Origin: Cyclobacteriaceae bacterium
GTDB taxonomy: Bacteria; Bacteroidota; Bacteroidia; Cytophagales; Cyclobacteriaceae
Assembly: GCA_016787565.1 (NCBI GenBank)
Contig: JAEUUG010000003.1
Location: forward strand, 124,001-188,000
DNA length: 64,000 nucleotides
Direction: 5' to 3'
The notes beneath the pieces were generated by a model. It was not told the origin of the DNA. It saw only the letters and a list, made by a program, of their open reading frames with translations, and searched no databases. Positions 51,947 to 60,483 of the stretch are shown one piece after another (within the stretch, counting starts at the first letter, position 1; each line of letters opens with the position of its first letter). Both the position numbers and the translations under genes were made by a program.

Positions 51947-53281
51947 ATGAGCGTCATTAGTATTCGCGGTGAGTTAAATAATCCCAAAACAGTTCGTGCC
52001 TGGTACATGTACGATTGGGCCAATTCTGTTTACTCCCTGGTTATAACAACCGCCATTTTTCCAATTTACTACAAGTCAGTCGCGGTTAATAACGGCAGCG
52101 ATCAAATACCCTTTCTGGGGTTTACTATCCAAAATTCAGTTTTATATTCCTATGCGCTCTCATTTTCATTCCTGATCGTTGCAGCGATTCTACCACTTTT
52201 GTCCGGAGCGGCAGATTATACCGGGAACAAGAAAGCATTTATGAAATTTTTTGTTTGGATGGGTAGCCTGGCCTGCATGGGTCTTTATTTCTTTGATAGC
52301 CTTAATACCTTATGGTGGGGACTTTTCTGTTCTGTTATTGCCAGTATTGGTTATTCGGGTAGCCTGGTTTTTTATGATGCCTTCCTGCCTGAGATTGTAA
52401 CAGAAGACAGGTATGATAAAACCAGTGCCCGGGGATATTCCATGGGGTATTATGGCAGTGTACTGCTCATGATTGTATCCTTGATTTTAATTTTGAATTA
52501 CAGCGCGTTCGGATTCGCCAATGAAGGGTTGGCCACACGCTTCATCTTTTTACTGGTGGGTATTTGGTGGATTGGCTTTTCTTTTATTCCATTTAATTTC
52601 CTCCCGGATAATCCGTTCAATCGTAAGCCTACCGGGAATATTTGGTCGAAGGGCTATGATGAACTCATTAAAGTATGGCGCAGCCTGAAAGATCAACCCG
52701 ATCTGAAGCGCTACCTCTTGGCATTCTTCTTTTATAACATGGGTGTACAGACGGTCATGTATCTGTCAACACTATTCGGTACAGATGTGTTAAAGATGAA
52801 AGATGACAGTCTTATCCAGATTCTGCTGATTATACAACTGGTGGGTGCTGTAGGTGCATGGTTGTTTGCACGACTTTCTGGCAAACTGGGCAATCGATTT
52901 GCGCTGCTTATCATGCTGGTTGTCTGGATTGGTATTTGTATTTCCGCCTATTTTATTACTACCGAGTATCAGTTCTATGCCCTGGCCTTTGTTGTCGGCA
53001 TGGTGATGGGAGGAATTCAGTCGTTATCACGCGCTACCTATTCAAAATTGATTCCGAGGCAAACGGAAGATCACGCATCGTATTTCAGTTTTTACGATGT
53101 CACGTACAACATTTCGATTGTTATGGGCACGTTCTCATTTGGATTGATCAATCAACTGACCAGTACTGCCAATGACAGTGGGATGCGCAACAGCGCATTG
53201 GCGTTAGCGCTATTTTTTATCATCGGATTAGTGATCTTGATTACAGTTAAATCAAAAGTAATCCGAACACCATTATCGTAA
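51947..53281 (+). CDS. MFS transporter, UMF1/Atg22-like
   Basis: The 444-residue protein has about 11-12 hydrophobic helices and starts KTVRAWYMYDWANSVYSLVITTAIFP, the diagnostic opening of UMF1-type MFS proteins, related to the yeast vacuolar effluxer Atg22. Further motifs are GYSGSLVFYDAFLPEI and MGGIQSLSRATYSKLIPRQ. Substrates of bacterial members are not known; amino acids or peptides are suspected by analogy. It follows the exb terminator and is convergent with the AMP nucleosidase gene (ten-base gap). Confidence 0.85.
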   Translation: MSVISIRGELNNPKTVRAWYMYDWANSVYSLVITTAIFPIYYKSVAVNNGSDQIPFLGFTIQNSVLYSYALSFSFLIVAAILPLLSGAADYTGNKKAFMKFFVWMGSLACMGLYFFDSLNTLWWGLFCSVIASIGYSGSLVFYDAFLPEIVTEDRYDKTSARGYSMGYYGSVLLMIVSLILILNYSAFGFANEGLATRFIFLLVGIWWIGFSFIPFNFLPDNPFNRKPTGNIWSKGYDELIKVWRSLKDQPDLKRYLLAFFFYNMGVQTVMYLSTLFGTDVLKMKDDSLIQILLIIQLVGAVGAWLFARLSGKLGNRFALLIMLVVWIGICISAYFITTEYQFYALAFVVGMVMGGIQSLSRATYSKLIPRQTEDHASYFSFYDVTYNISIVMGTFSFGLINQLTSTANDSGMRNSALALALFFIIGLVILITVKSKVIRTPLS

Positions 53282-53291
53282 GTAGCGCTTG

Positions 53292-54062
53292 CTAGTACCG
53301 AAGGTGTTTAACCGTCATACCGTTATTGATCAATTGTTTTAGCGATTCAATACCGATCCGAAGATGCAGTTCAACAAAGTTTTTGGTTACTGAAGAATCG
53401 CTCACGTCTGTTTTCACGCCTTCTGGAATCATGGGTTGATCAGAAACCAGGAGTAATGCACCTGCCGGAATCTTATTGGAGAAAGCTGTTGAAAAAATTG
53501 TTGCCGTCTCCATGTCGATTGCCTGTGCCCTGATCTTCCTCAGGTAATCTTTAAACTCCTCATCCCACTCCCAAACCCTTCTGTTTGTAGTATAGACAGT
53601 GCCTGTCCAGTAATCTTGTGTGAAGTCGCGGATAGTAGTGGAAATAGCTTTCTGCAGGGCGAAGGAGGGCAAGGCTGGTACTTCGGGTGGGAAGTAATCA
53701 TTAGATGTTCCTTCACCGCGGATGGCGGCAATCGGTAAAATCAAATCACCGATGTCATTCTTTTTTTTCAACCCGCCACATTTACCAAGAAACAGCGCAG
53801 CCTTTGGTTTAATGGCGCTGAGGCAATCCATCACCATGGCAGCATTCGGACTGCCCATTCCAAAATTAATAATCGTTATACCTTCTGCCGTTGCATTGCG
53901 CATGGGCTTTTCTATTCCGTTGACGGGAACATTATGCCATTCAGCAAAGAGTTTAACATAGTTATCAAAGTTTGTCAGCAAGATGTAATCTCCAAATTTA
54001 TCAAGTGGCTGCCCGGTATAGCGGGGAAGCCAGTTTTCAACTATTTCCTGTTTGGTCTTCAT
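53292..54062 (-). CDS. amn: AMP nucleosidase
   Basis: The 256-residue phosphorylase-fold enzyme cleaves AMP to adenine and ribose-5-phosphate. Seen: INFGMGSPNAAMVMD, ALFLGKCGGLKKKNDIGDLILP, and QAIDMETATIFS, the family pattern with the catalytic glutamate (ET) and the phosphate-binding region. It is the short, single-domain Bacteroidota form, about half the length of the Escherichia coli Amn. It diverges from the HsdR_N-like gene over 23 bases, so their promoters overlap or lie within each other's leader. Confidence 0.85.
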   Translation of the reverse strand: MKTKQEIVENWLPRYTGQPLDKFGDYILLTNFDNYVKLFAEWHNVPVNGIEKPMRNATAEGITIINFGMGSPNAAMVMDCLSAIKPKAALFLGKCGGLKKKNDIGDLILPIAAIRGEGTSNDYFPPEVPALPSFALQKAISTTIRDFTQDYWTGTVYTTNRRVWEWDEEFKDYLRKIRAQAIDMETATIFSTAFSNKIPAGALLLVSDQPMIPEGVKTDVSDSSVTKNFVELHLRIGIESLKQLINNGMTVKHLRY

Positions 54063-54085
54063 TGTTTTGCTATTTTACTTCCGAA

Positions 54086-54529
54086 ATGATTTCACTCAAT
54101 CTTCCGGCTGTTGATTTCAAGCTAAAGAAAGCTGATGGAAAAGTATGGATTTTTGATGTTATCCGGAAGAAGTTTGTTGTGCTCACCCCAGAAGAGTGGG
54201 TACGCCAGCACTTCACTCACTATTTAATTAGCAATTTGAGCTATCCCAGATCGCTGATAAAAGTCGAGGGTGGACTTTCATTCAACACCCTGCCTAAGCG
54301 TTCTGATATAGTTGTTTTTGATCGTGAAGGGAAACCGTGGATGGTGATTGAGTGTAAATCACCAGAGGTTAAGGTAGACCAGCAGGCAGTTTTGCAGGCC
54401 TCGGTATACAACGCAACGCTGAAGGCAACCTATGTTACGCTCACGAATGGATTGATTCATTTTTGCGCACAGATCAATTGGCAGGAGGGTACATCAAGGC
54501 TCCTGGATAGTTTGCCAGCATACAAATAG
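54086..54529 (+). CDS. Orphan type I restriction HsdR_N-like (PD-(D/E)xK) protein
   Basis: The ATG at 54086 gives 147 residues; an earlier ATG at 53972 would overlap the AMP nucleosidase gene on the other strand. The core RSDIVVFDREGKPWMVIECKSPEVKV has the D(x)nECK arrangement of PD-(D/E)xK nucleases and the HSDR_N_2 family, preceded by LTPEEWVRQHFTHYLI. Stand-alone members occur in most Bacteroidota genomes without hsdM or hsdS, which makes a housekeeping DNA role more likely than restriction. A strong terminator follows. Confidence 0.75.
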   Translation: MISLNLPAVDFKLKKADGKVWIFDVIRKKFVVLTPEEWVRQHFTHYLISNLSYPRSLIKVEGGLSFNTLPKRSDIVVFDREGKPWMVIECKSPEVKVDQQAVLQASVYNATLKATYVTLTNGLIHFCAQINWQEGTSRLLDSLPAYK

Positions 54530-54564
54530 AAAATGCCATACCCGTGGGCATGGCATTTTCTTTT
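54530..54564. terminator. Bidirectional intrinsic terminator
   Basis: A 14-base stem (AAAATGCCATACCC with GGGCATGGCATTTT, one mismatch) and two-base loop, flanked by A and T runs, separates the HsdR_N-like gene from the convergent alanine dehydrogenase gene. Confidence 0.85.
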
Positions 54565-54582
54565 ACTAAATCCTGAACGAGG

Positions 54583-55695
54583 TTATAAAAACTTTTTAAC
54601 CTCTGTATAGCCGAGATTGAACGCATCCGCAACAGCCTTGTAAACCACTTCACCGTTAATCACATTCAAGCCATTGCGCAATTCAGAACTTTCCTGACAG
54701 GCTTTTTTCCACCCTTGATTGGCCAGACGAATGGCATATGGAAGGGTTGCATTCGTCAACGCCAGGGTTGATGTGTAGGGTACTGCACCGGGCATGTTGG
54801 CCACACAATAATGGACAACATCATCAATAATATAGGTAGGATCTTCGTGTGTGGTTGGCGTACACGTTTCAATACACCCACCCTGATCAACAGCAACATC
54901 AACCAGTACTGTACCGGGACGCATGGTTTTAAGCATGTCGCGGGTAATAAGTTTCGGAGCTTTGGCACCTGGAATTAAAACACCTCCAACAATCAGATCG
55001 TGATCTTTTACCATCTCCCGAAGTGAGTATTCATTGGATACCATTGTATGGACATTCTTTGGCATCACATCATCCAAGTAACGAAGACGGTTCAGGTTAA
55101 CATCCATGATGGTTACATCGGCACCCATTCCAGCGGCAATCTTGGCAGCATTTGTGCCCACAACACCACCTCCTAATATGAGTACTTTCGCAGGCTTAAC
55201 ACCTGGTACGCCACCCAATAAAATACCGCGGCCCTTCAATGGCTTCTCCAGGTATTTCGCACCTTCCTGAATAGACATTCTGCCCGCCACTTCCGACATG
55301 GGAATCAACAAGGGAAGACTACCATCAATGCGCTCAACAGTTTCATAAGCAAGACACACCGCACCGCTGGCAACCATTGCTTTTGCAAGCGGCTCATATG
55401 AGGCAAAATGAAAATAGGTAAATACAAGTTGATCTCTCTTTATTAGTTTATACTCCTGTTCAATAGGCTCCTTCACTTTCATGATCATTTCAGCTAGGCT
55501 GAAAACTTCAGCAGCATCCTGAATGATCTTGCCACCAGCTTTAACATATTCATCATCACTGAAGCCACTGCCCACACCGGCAGTTTGCTGAACGTAAACG
55601 GTGTGACCGCGCTTCACTAATTCCTGCGTTCCGGCAGGTGTCAGCGCCACACGGTTTTCATTGTTTTTAATTTCCTTGGGAACACCTATTATCAT
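54583..55695 (-). CDS. ald: Alanine dehydrogenase
   Basis: The 370-residue NAD-dependent enzyme interconverts alanine and pyruvate. Seen: GVPKEIKNNENRVALTP (start), the substrate-binding lysine in MKVKEPIEQEY (about residue 75), FTYFHFASYEPL with the catalytic histidine (about 96), the NAD motif VLILGGGVVGTNAAKIAAGMGA (about 170-191), and DVAVDQGGCIET. Hexameric and cytoplasmic. Its promoter, with TATATTTG at 55720-55727, diverges from the 2-oxoacid dehydrogenase promoter. Confidence 0.95.
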   Translation of the reverse strand: MIIGVPKEIKNNENRVALTPAGTQELVKRGHTVYVQQTAGVGSGFSDDEYVKAGGKIIQDAAEVFSLAEMIMKVKEPIEQEYKLIKRDQLVFTYFHFASYEPLAKAMVASGAVCLAYETVERIDGSLPLLIPMSEVAGRMSIQEGAKYLEKPLKGRGILLGGVPGVKPAKVLILGGGVVGTNAAKIAAGMGADVTIMDVNLNRLRYLDDVMPKNVHTMVSNEYSLREMVKDHDLIVGGVLIPGAKAPKLITRDMLKTMRPGTVLVDVAVDQGGCIETCTPTTHEDPTYIIDDVVHYCVANMPGAVPYTSTLALTNATLPYAIRLANQGWKKACQESSELRNGLNVINGEVVYKAVADAFNLGYTEVKKFL

Positions 55696-55719
55696 ATTGC
55701 AATCGTTTTAAATGGCATG

Positions 55720-55727
55720 CAAATATA
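55720..55727 (-). promoter_or_regulatory. -7 element of the ald promoter
   Basis: TATATTTG on the minus strand, an exact TAnnTTTG match, 24 bases before the ald ATG; the -33 region is not distinct. Confidence 0.5.
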
Positions 55728-55910
55728 GTATTCGTGACGCGTTAATTTACCCGATTTCATTTTTTTGATGCATCCAAATAAATGCCTGTAATTATGGATT
55801 ATGCTCATGAATTATTCTGATGCTGTATCGAATGCAGAATAAAATTTGTGAAATTATGAAGGCTATTTATTCATTGTGTAAGCCGGAGGCTGTGTAAGGA
55901 CCTTTCAGCT

Positions 55911-55941
55911 TTTGAAAGGTAACATGTATTCTCTATTTTTG
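55911..55941 (+). promoter_or_regulatory. Consensus Bacteroidota promoter of the E1 gene
   Basis: TTTG (55911-55914), 19 bases, TATTTTTG (55934-55941): a full match to the housekeeping promoter of this phylum, 35 bases before the start codon of the dehydrogenase gene. The same arrangement occurs before the 39-residue lipoprotein gene. The remaining bases of the 281-base spacer hold the ald promoter and nothing else recognisable. Confidence 0.75.
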
Positions 55942-55976
55942 ACCTAACAGTTGTTTAACCCATCAACCCACGAACC

Positions 55977-58388
55977 TTGAGTGTAACGAGAGAAGCTAAA
56001 GTAAAATACTCGCAGGCGAAGGTGAAAGAGATTCTCGCTGACTATCGCCTTGCAATAGAAAGTCGTGAAACCAGTCTTATCGGACGCAAAGAGGTGTTCA
56101 TGGGTAAGGCCAAGTTTGGGATTTTTGGTGACGGTAAAGAGCTCGCACAGATTGCGATGGCTAAAGTGTTCAGGCCGGGCGACTTCCGTTCAGGGTATTA
56201 TCGCGATCAGACATTTATGTTCGCCATTGGCGAACTCACGGTGCAGCAATTTTTCGCTCAACTTTATGCGCATACTGATGTGGAGGCAGATCCTTCCACA
56301 GCAGGTCGATTAATGACTGGACATTTCGGTACACGCCTGCTTGATGAACACGGGAAATTCAAAAATCTTACTACGCTCAAAAACAGCAGTGCAGATATTT
56401 CTCCAACAGCAGGACAAATGCCTCGGTTGTTAGGTTTAGCCTATGCATCCAAACTCTTTCGGGAGAATCCACAACTTCATTCGTTCAATACATTATCTGT
56501 TAACGGGAATGAGATTGCATTCGGAACAATTGGAAATGCTTCAACTTCTGAAGGAATGTTCTTTGAGGCAATCAATGCAGCAGGCGTATTGCAGGTTCCG
56601 ATGTTAACTTCCGTTTGGGATGATGGCTATGGCATCTCTGTTCCGCAGGAGTTTCATACCACTAAGAAAAGCATATCAAAAGCGCTGGATGGTTTTAAAC
56701 GAACAGCGCACGAAAAAGGAATTGAAATATTAACCGTAGTAGGGTGGGATTATTCTGCCTTGTTGGCGACTTATCAAAAAGCTGAACGGATTTGCAGAGA
56801 AGAGCATGTTCCTGTGCTTGTTCATGTCGAGGAGATGACGCAACCTCAAGGGCACTCCACTTCGGGTTCACACGAGCGTTATAAATCGAAGGACCGGCTC
56901 ACGTGGGAAGCTGATTTTGATCCGATCCGGAAAATGCGTGAGTGGATCCTTGATGAAGTTCTGATTCTTCCAGAGGAAGTTGATGCTATTGAGAGAGAAG
57001 CGAAAAAAGCCGCCAAAGAGGCCCGTGATCGTGCATGGAAAGCTTTCATGGATGACGTCCGTAATGACCAGACTATTGTCTTGCAAATTTTGGATAACGC
57101 TTTGCGCCAGAGCCGCCATGCGCAGGATATTGTTGCTGTGAAAGAAGAACTTACAAAAGCAATTAATCCTACACGCCTGGAAACCATGCGCGCTGCGAAG
57201 AAGGCACTTCGGATCATGCGGGAAGAAAACACAACGTGTCGAAGCGAATTAATTCAGTGGATAACGGAAGCGGAGAAAGATGATTTTGGCAGATACAGTT
57301 CTCACCTCCATAGCCAGTCGGATGAGGCGGCCTTAAAGGTTGAGCATGTTGAACCAATATACACCGAGTCATCAGCAATTGTTGACGGTCGTGAAGTTTT
57401 GCGCGCCTGCTTTGACGCAGCTTTGGAGCGTGATCCACGGGTGCTTGCTTTTGGCGAAGATGTTGGTAAAATTGGTGATGTCAATCAGGGCTTTGCAGGA
57501 TTGCAGCAAAAGCATGGTGAGTTGCGCGTAACAGACACGGGAATTCGGGAGTGTACCATTGTCGGACAAGGTATAGGATTAGCGCTGCGCGGGCTGAGAC
57601 CCATCGCTGAGATTCAATATCTTGATTATTTTATTTATGCGTTGCAAACCCTCTCTGATGACTTGGCCTGTTTACATTACCGGACAAAGGGTGGGCAAAA
57701 AGCTCCGTTGATTGTTCGTACCCGTGGGCACAGACTGGAAGGTGTTTGGCATGCAGGTTCTCCCATTGGTATGATGCTGCATAGCCTGCGGGGTATTTAT
57801 ATTCTTGTTCCCCGCAATATGACACAGGCTGCTGGTTTCTATAATACCATGCTTCGCTCAGACGACCCTGCCATTATCATTGAATGTTTAAATGGCTACC
57901 GTCTTAAGGAAAAATTGCCGGAAAATATTGGAGAATTCACTGTTCCGCTGGGTGTTCCGGAAATTTTAAAGCATGGAAACGATGTAACCGTTGTTACATA
58001 TGGTTCGATGTGCCGTGTGATTATGGAGGCTGCCATAGAGTTAGATAAAATAGGTATTTCATGCGAAGTCATCGATGTACAAACACTACTGCCTTTTGAT
58101 ATTCACCATTCGATTGTGGCATCTGTAAAAAAGACCAACCGGATTGTTTTTGCAGATGAAGATGTTCCGGGCGGTGCAACTTCTTTTATGATGCAACAGG
58201 TACTGGAAGAACAACATGCATATCAGCATTTAGACTCCACACCAGTTACGATAACAGCAAAAGAACATAGGCCTGCGTATGCTTCTGATGGCGATTATTT
58301 CACGAAGCCCAATGCGGAGTATATCTTTGAAAAAGTTTATGCGCTGATGCACGAGGTAGACCCGGCTCAGTTTCCAGCGCTTTACTAA
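55977..58388 (+). CDS. Fused alpha/beta E1 subunit of a 2-oxoacid dehydrogenase complex
   Basis: The 803-residue protein joins an E1 alpha domain (about 20-440) and an E1 beta domain (about 470-803). The alpha part has GKAKFGIFGDGKE and RSGYYRDQTFMFAIG; the thiamine-diphosphate site reads FGTIGNASTSEG ... WDDGYGIS, where GDG and NN of other enzymes are replaced by GNA and DD. The beta part has VLAFGEDVGKIGDVNQGF and EIQYLDYFIYALQTL. Substrates are probably branched-chain 2-oxoacids or pyruvate. The start is TTG at 55977, the first possible codon after an in-frame stop. E2 and E3 genes are not in the window. Confidence 0.88.
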   Translation: MSVTREAKVKYSQAKVKEILADYRLAIESRETSLIGRKEVFMGKAKFGIFGDGKELAQIAMAKVFRPGDFRSGYYRDQTFMFAIGELTVQQFFAQLYAHTDVEADPSTAGRLMTGHFGTRLLDEHGKFKNLTTLKNSSADISPTAGQMPRLLGLAYASKLFRENPQLHSFNTLSVNGNEIAFGTIGNASTSEGMFFEAINAAGVLQVPMLTSVWDDGYGISVPQEFHTTKKSISKALDGFKRTAHEKGIEILTVVGWDYSALLATYQKAERICREEHVPVLVHVEEMTQPQGHSTSGSHERYKSKDRLTWEADFDPIRKMREWILDEVLILPEEVDAIEREAKKAAKEARDRAWKAFMDDVRNDQTIVLQILDNALRQSRHAQDIVAVKEELTKAINPTRLETMRAAKKALRIMREENTTCRSELIQWITEAEKDDFGRYSSHLHSQSDEAALKVEHVEPIYTESSAIVDGREVLRACFDAALERDPRVLAFGEDVGKIGDVNQGFAGLQQKHGELRVTDTGIRECTIVGQGIGLALRGLRPIAEIQYLDYFIYALQTLSDDLACLHYRTKGGQKAPLIVRTRGHRLEGVWHAGSPIGMMLHSLRGIYILVPRNMTQAAGFYNTMLRSDDPAIIIECLNGYRLKEKLPENIGEFTVPLGVPEILKHGNDVTVVTYGSMCRVIMEAAIELDKIGISCEVIDVQTLLPFDIHHSIVASVKKTNRIVFADEDVPGGATSFMMQQVLEEQHAYQHLDSTPVTITAKEHRPAYASDGDYFTKPNAEYIFEKVYALMHEVDPAQFPALY

Positions 58389-58399
58389 GAGAATATCTT

Positions 58400-59251
58400 T
58401 TACCTTCGGATTTTATCCAGCGTAAACTCTGGGGTTTCAATGATGTTACTTGAGTTTAAGGCACGGTCTTTAATCTGTATTCGTAACTTCATGGTCTTTC
58501 CACCAAAGAGCGAAGTAAATCCAGTTCCAATCATCCGATAAGCCAGGCTGCCCTCCAGCGGGACTTTGGTATTTTCAGATAGCACAGGAAAGCGCTGATC
58601 AAAAGCTGAGATACAGCCCCAGTCATATTTAGTGAAACTCCCATTGTTATTTTTAATCATGAAATCTACAGTGATGTTATTGTAATTTGGATTAGGTGTA
58701 AAGTACAGCGTGTCCAATAACTGATAAAACTTACTGGTGGAAGATGTTAACGTGTCTGTGAATTTTACGAATGAATCGAGTGCAGCTAAATCAGTTTCTT
58801 CAATCAATAAATTTCGACCGGCTAAGTAGGTGTAGTTTCGGCAAGTGTATTCCGGTAGGGTATCGTAATTGATTTTTTTCTTTGTTCGGGGAAAGATCAG
58901 TTTACCCAACGAAGGATTGGGTATATCCAATATTTCATATTGAATATTGGTTGTTGATCTGACAGTAAAAGTACTGAGCTTTTGCGTGTTGTTTTCCTGA
59001 TAGAAGTACAACTGATGGTACGGATCGCTCCTATATTGGGGGTCATCCTGGCTAAGACCTAGATCACCATCACCATCTTTAAAGGTTATCACAATTACGA
59101 GGGTGTCCGGTATAACCACATCGGGTGTAACTTTGAAATAAATGTCTTCATATCCAATTTCTGGCTGATTGGGAAATTCAGGAGGGTCAAAGCAGGAACT
59201 GAATCCAACTGCCAAAAAAAAGAAAACGCTTAAGCCCTTAATTACTTTCAT
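58400..59251 (-). CDS. Lipoprotein of unknown function
   Basis: The 283-residue protein has a lipoprotein signal peptide (MKVIKGLSVFFFLAVGFSSC, cysteine 20 lipidated) and a beta-rich mature domain with TLVIVITFKDGDGDLGLSQDD, a calcium-like DxDxD loop in an Ig-type fold. The D/G-rich segment is common in Bacteroidota surface lipoproteins. It is convergent with the dehydrogenase gene and diverges from the LuxE-like gene. Role unknown. Confidence 0.75.
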   Translation of the reverse strand: MKVIKGLSVFFFLAVGFSSCFDPPEFPNQPEIGYEDIYFKVTPDVVIPDTLVIVITFKDGDGDLGLSQDDPQYRSDPYHQLYFYQENNTQKLSTFTVRSTTNIQYEILDIPNPSLGKLIFPRTKKKINYDTLPEYTCRNYTYLAGRNLLIEETDLAALDSFVKFTDTLTSSTSKFYQLLDTLYFTPNPNYNNITVDFMIKNNNGSFTKYDWGCISAFDQRFPVLSENTKVPLEGSLAYRMIGTGFTSLFGGKTMKLRIQIKDRALNSSNIIETPEFTLDKIRR

Positions 59252-59286
59252 GCTCGTATCTTAACCTTGTCAAATTACGTAAACGC

Positions 59287-60270
59287 TTGGAAACTTTTAA
59301 AAGTTTTGATTTATACCACCTTAACGAGCGCGCTTTCGCAGATATTGCCCTTTCCGTATTTCAATTTCAAGTTAGGAATAACCCTGTTTATAAGGCTTTT
59401 GTTGAAAATCTGAATATTGAGAAAGAATCAATCAGCAGGGTGGAGGATATCCCTTTTTTGCCTATTTCTTTTTTTAAGCAGCATGCTCTAAAAACGGGAA
59501 ATTGGCCTTCAGATACATTTTTTGAAAGCAGCGGAACAATGGGTACTTTAACAAGCCGCCACGAAATTCAAAGTCTTGATTTTTATCTTCAGCATGCCGA
59601 ACGAAACTTTACTTATTTCTTTGGCGATCTTACACAGTACAACGTACTGGCCTTGTTACCTTCTTACCTCGAGCGACAAAATTCTTCGTTGGTAGCCATG
59701 ATTGACCATTTTATAAAGCGAACAGGTTCGGCTTATTCAGGTTTCTATTTGTACGATCAAGAAAAGTTGCTGAGTGATCTTCAGTCGCTAAAAAATAGTA
59801 AACGCAAAACAATACTATGGGGCGTTACCTATGCCTTGTTGGATGTAGCGGAACAACATCAACCTGATCTCAGTCATTGTTTGATTTTTGAGACAGGTGG
59901 TATGAAGGGAAGAAGAAGGGAATTGACCCGTGAAGAATTGCATCAGTTCCTGCGAGATCGGTTTAACGTCACCGCCATTTATTCAGAATACGGTATGACG
60001 GAACTCCTTTCGCAGGCTTATATGGATGGAGGAGTCGGTTTTCATTGTCCGCCTTGGATGAAAATTACAGGGAGAGATATTACAGATCCCTTCAGAAAGG
60101 GGTTACTTGGAGAAACATCAGGGATTAATGTTATCGATTTAGCCAACTTGCATTCTATCGCCTTTCTGGAGACAGAAGATTTGGGGCGGGTATATACTGA
60201 CGGCACATTTGAAGTATTGGGAAGAATGGATAATAGTGATCTGCGTGGCTGCAATTTGATGGTTGGGTAG
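59287..60270 (+). CDS. LuxE-like acyl-protein synthetase
   Basis: The 327-residue adenylate-forming protein has FFESSGTMGTLTSRHEI (about residues 78-94), the ATP-binding loop of the ANL superfamily, and IYSEYGMTELLSQAY (about 232-246), as in LuxE and related acyl-protein synthetases. LuxE transfers a fatty acyl group from AMP to its own C-terminal cysteine; here a cysteine occurs in SDLRGCNLMVG, five residues from the end, as expected. LuxC and LuxD are not nearby, so the acyl acceptor is unknown. The start is TTG at 59287. It is unlikely to be part of a bioluminescence pathway. Confidence 0.8.
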   Translation: METFKSFDLYHLNERAFADIALSVFQFQVRNNPVYKAFVENLNIEKESISRVEDIPFLPISFFKQHALKTGNWPSDTFFESSGTMGTLTSRHEIQSLDFYLQHAERNFTYFFGDLTQYNVLALLPSYLERQNSSLVAMIDHFIKRTGSAYSGFYLYDQEKLLSDLQSLKNSKRKTILWGVTYALLDVAEQHQPDLSHCLIFETGGMKGRRRELTREELHQFLRDRFNVTAIYSEYGMTELLSQAYMDGGVGFHCPPWMKITGRDITDPFRKGLLGETSGINVIDLANLHSIAFLETEDLGRVYTDGTFEVLGRMDNSDLRGCNLMVG

Positions 60271-60308
60271 TCAAAAGCTGCGATGAACTGGATTATTTGA
60301 CAGGTGAA

Positions 60309-60339
60309 TTTGTTTTTTAAAGAAAGAACTATATTTTTG
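60309..60339 (+). promoter_or_regulatory. Consensus Bacteroidota promoter of the 39-residue lipoprotein gene
   Basis: TTTG (60309-60312), a 19-base spacer, and TATTTTTG (60332-60339), followed by a short leader to the ATG at 60360. Identical in arrangement to the promoter of the E1 gene. Confidence 0.75.
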
Positions 60340-60359
60340 TTACAACCAAAATCATTTCA

Positions 60360-60479
60360 ATGAAAAAGTTAGTCGCTTTTGTTATTCTTGCAGGTCTTTT
60401 TGCTTCATGCAGCCAGTACACTTGCCCTACCTATGCAAAAAAGGAAGCTCTTAAAAAGACTGCAGAAAGCCGCATTTAA
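60360..60479 (+). CDS. 39-residue lipoprotein with CPTY motif
   Basis: A very short gene of 40 codons (120 bases): start MKKLVAFVILAGLFASC, an ideal lipoprotein signal with the lipidated cysteine at residue 17, followed by SQYTCPTYAKKEALKKTAESRI. Its full promoter (TTTG, 19 bases, TATTTTTG) lies directly upstream. The mature peptide is only 23 residues, with one further cysteine in a YTCPTYAK motif and an amphipathic lysine-rich tail. Similar small CPxY lipoproteins appear in other Bacteroidota as I remember them, but with no known function. Confidence 0.8.
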   Translation: MKKLVAFVILAGLFASCSQYTCPTYAKKEALKKTAESRI

Positions 60480-60483
60480 TTCT

